NCBI GenBank assembly: GCA_963768025.1
Contig: CAVYGM010000042.1
Location: 124,001 to 188,000, forward strand
Direction: 5' to 3'
DNA: 64,000 bases
Origin: CAVYGM01 sp963768025
GTDB taxonomy: Bacteria > Bacteroidota > Bacteroidia > Cytophagales > Spirosomataceae
This document shows positions 63,542-64,000 of the stretch, piece by piece. Made by a program: the position numbers and the translations under genes. The notes under the pieces are model-generated. The model worked only from the letters and a program-made list of their open reading frames with translations, was not told the DNA's origin and did not search any database. Every line of letters starts with the position of its first letter. Position 1 is the stretch's first letter.

Positions 63542-64000
63542 TTTGCAACTGAACGAACAACTCCATCACATCAGCCAAAGCTTAACCGGAATTTTCCCCG
63601 AGTTGTTTCTGGCTGCCTTTTTATTGGTTTTTCTTCTGGCAGAGCTCCTGCTGCTCCGCTACAAAGCGGGTACCAACACAGACCGGTGGCTTTTTATACT
63701 TACCGGTGCCGCCGCCCTGCTGACGTTGGGTTTTGTACTGGGCCAATGGGACCAAAGCCCCTCTTTCCGTTTTCAGCCGATGCTGTTTTTGGATGGGAAG
63801 GCCGTGTTTTTCAAAGTCATCGTCATCATCGCCTGGCTTTTCACCTGGCTGCATATTCGGCTGCTCCGGTACCAATTCCCCGCTGAATTGGGCGCGCTGC
63901 TCATCGCGGCGGTGCTGGGCATGCTGCTGCTCACCATGGCTACCCACTGGCTCATCGTCTACCTTGCGCTGGAGGTACTTTCCATTAGTTCATACCTGCT
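63542..64000 (+). CDS. nuoN: NADH-quinone oxidoreductase subunit N, 5' part
   Basis: The frame from a TTG at 63542 translates to LQLNEQLHHISQSLTGIFPE followed by helices LFLAAFLLVFLLAELLLLRY, WLFILTGAAALLTLGFVLGQ, FFKVIVIIAWLFTWLHIRLL and the conserved MLLLTMATHWLIVYLALEVL. This is the beginning of complex I subunit N, an antiporter-like proton-pumping subunit. The gene runs off the window. The start is uncertain. No ATG is available, so TTG or an indel nearby must be assumed. Confidence 0.85.

Overview
The window is chromosomal DNA from a Bacteroidota bacterium, most likely the Cytophagales/Spirosomaceae group. Evidence for this: a gliding-motility lipoprotein GldH, a TonB receptor with an N-terminal carboxypeptidase-regulatory-like domain, the rpsU–tyrosine recombinase pair, an RND pump fused to its outer-membrane factor, few Shine-Dalgarno sequences, and promoters of the Bacteroidota type (TTG/TTTG, about 19 bp, then TAnnTTTG). 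No rRNA, CRISPR array or complete insertion sequence was seen.

Layout. 0.2-5.9 kb: PEP carboxylase, XerC-like recombinase, rpsU, Ppx/GppA phosphatase and a serine hydrolase. 6.0-11.2 kb: accessory patch with a RelE/ParE-type toxin-antitoxin pair, an SDR, a membrane-anchored patatin phospholipase overlapping an unknown membrane protein, and a LecA-like protein. 11.6-16.0 kb: cysteine desulfurase, GreA/GreB-like factor, flavin disulfide oxidoreductase, AraC regulator. 16.2-24.8 kb: a molybdenum-hydroxylase operon of the cox type (coxG-S-L-M-D-E) with a quinone-oxidoreductase-like gene. 24.8-32.0 kb: secreted hydrolases, a CPBP protease, a TonB receptor with a sialidase-like partner, and a DUF1080 protein. 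32.2-36.6 kb: a histidine kinase with a cyclic-nucleotide-binding domain, a response regulator fused to a thioredoxin-reductase-like flavoprotein, a UBP-type zinc finger and a bestrophin-like channel. 36.7-44.0 kb: heavy-metal efflux (CusA fused to a TolC-like domain, CusB) and small membrane proteins. 44.0-47.2 kb: decayed DNA with gene relics. 47.2-52.8 kb: an RNA-repair locus (WYL regulator, structured RNA leader, slipin, RtcB ligase) next to a Fic protein. 53-54.5 kb: relic antitoxin, phage-type repressor, tRNA-Phe. 54.8-64 kb: heterodisulfide-reductase-like Fe-S proteins, housekeeping and motility genes, ending in nuoN.

The most striking observation is in the RNA-repair locus. Between the WYL regulator and slipin-rtcB lie two tandem tRNA-like elements in circularly permuted order: the T-arm half comes first, the acceptor stem closes on itself, and the D-arm half follows. 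The open ends therefore lie in the anticodon stem, which is where an RtcB substrate would be broken.

Caution: at least 17 single-base indels, mostly insertions, break 11 otherwise well-preserved genes. In every case correcting them restores a full-length family member. They look like sequencing errors rather than real gene decay, and I annotate those genes as single CDSs with the break positions noted.
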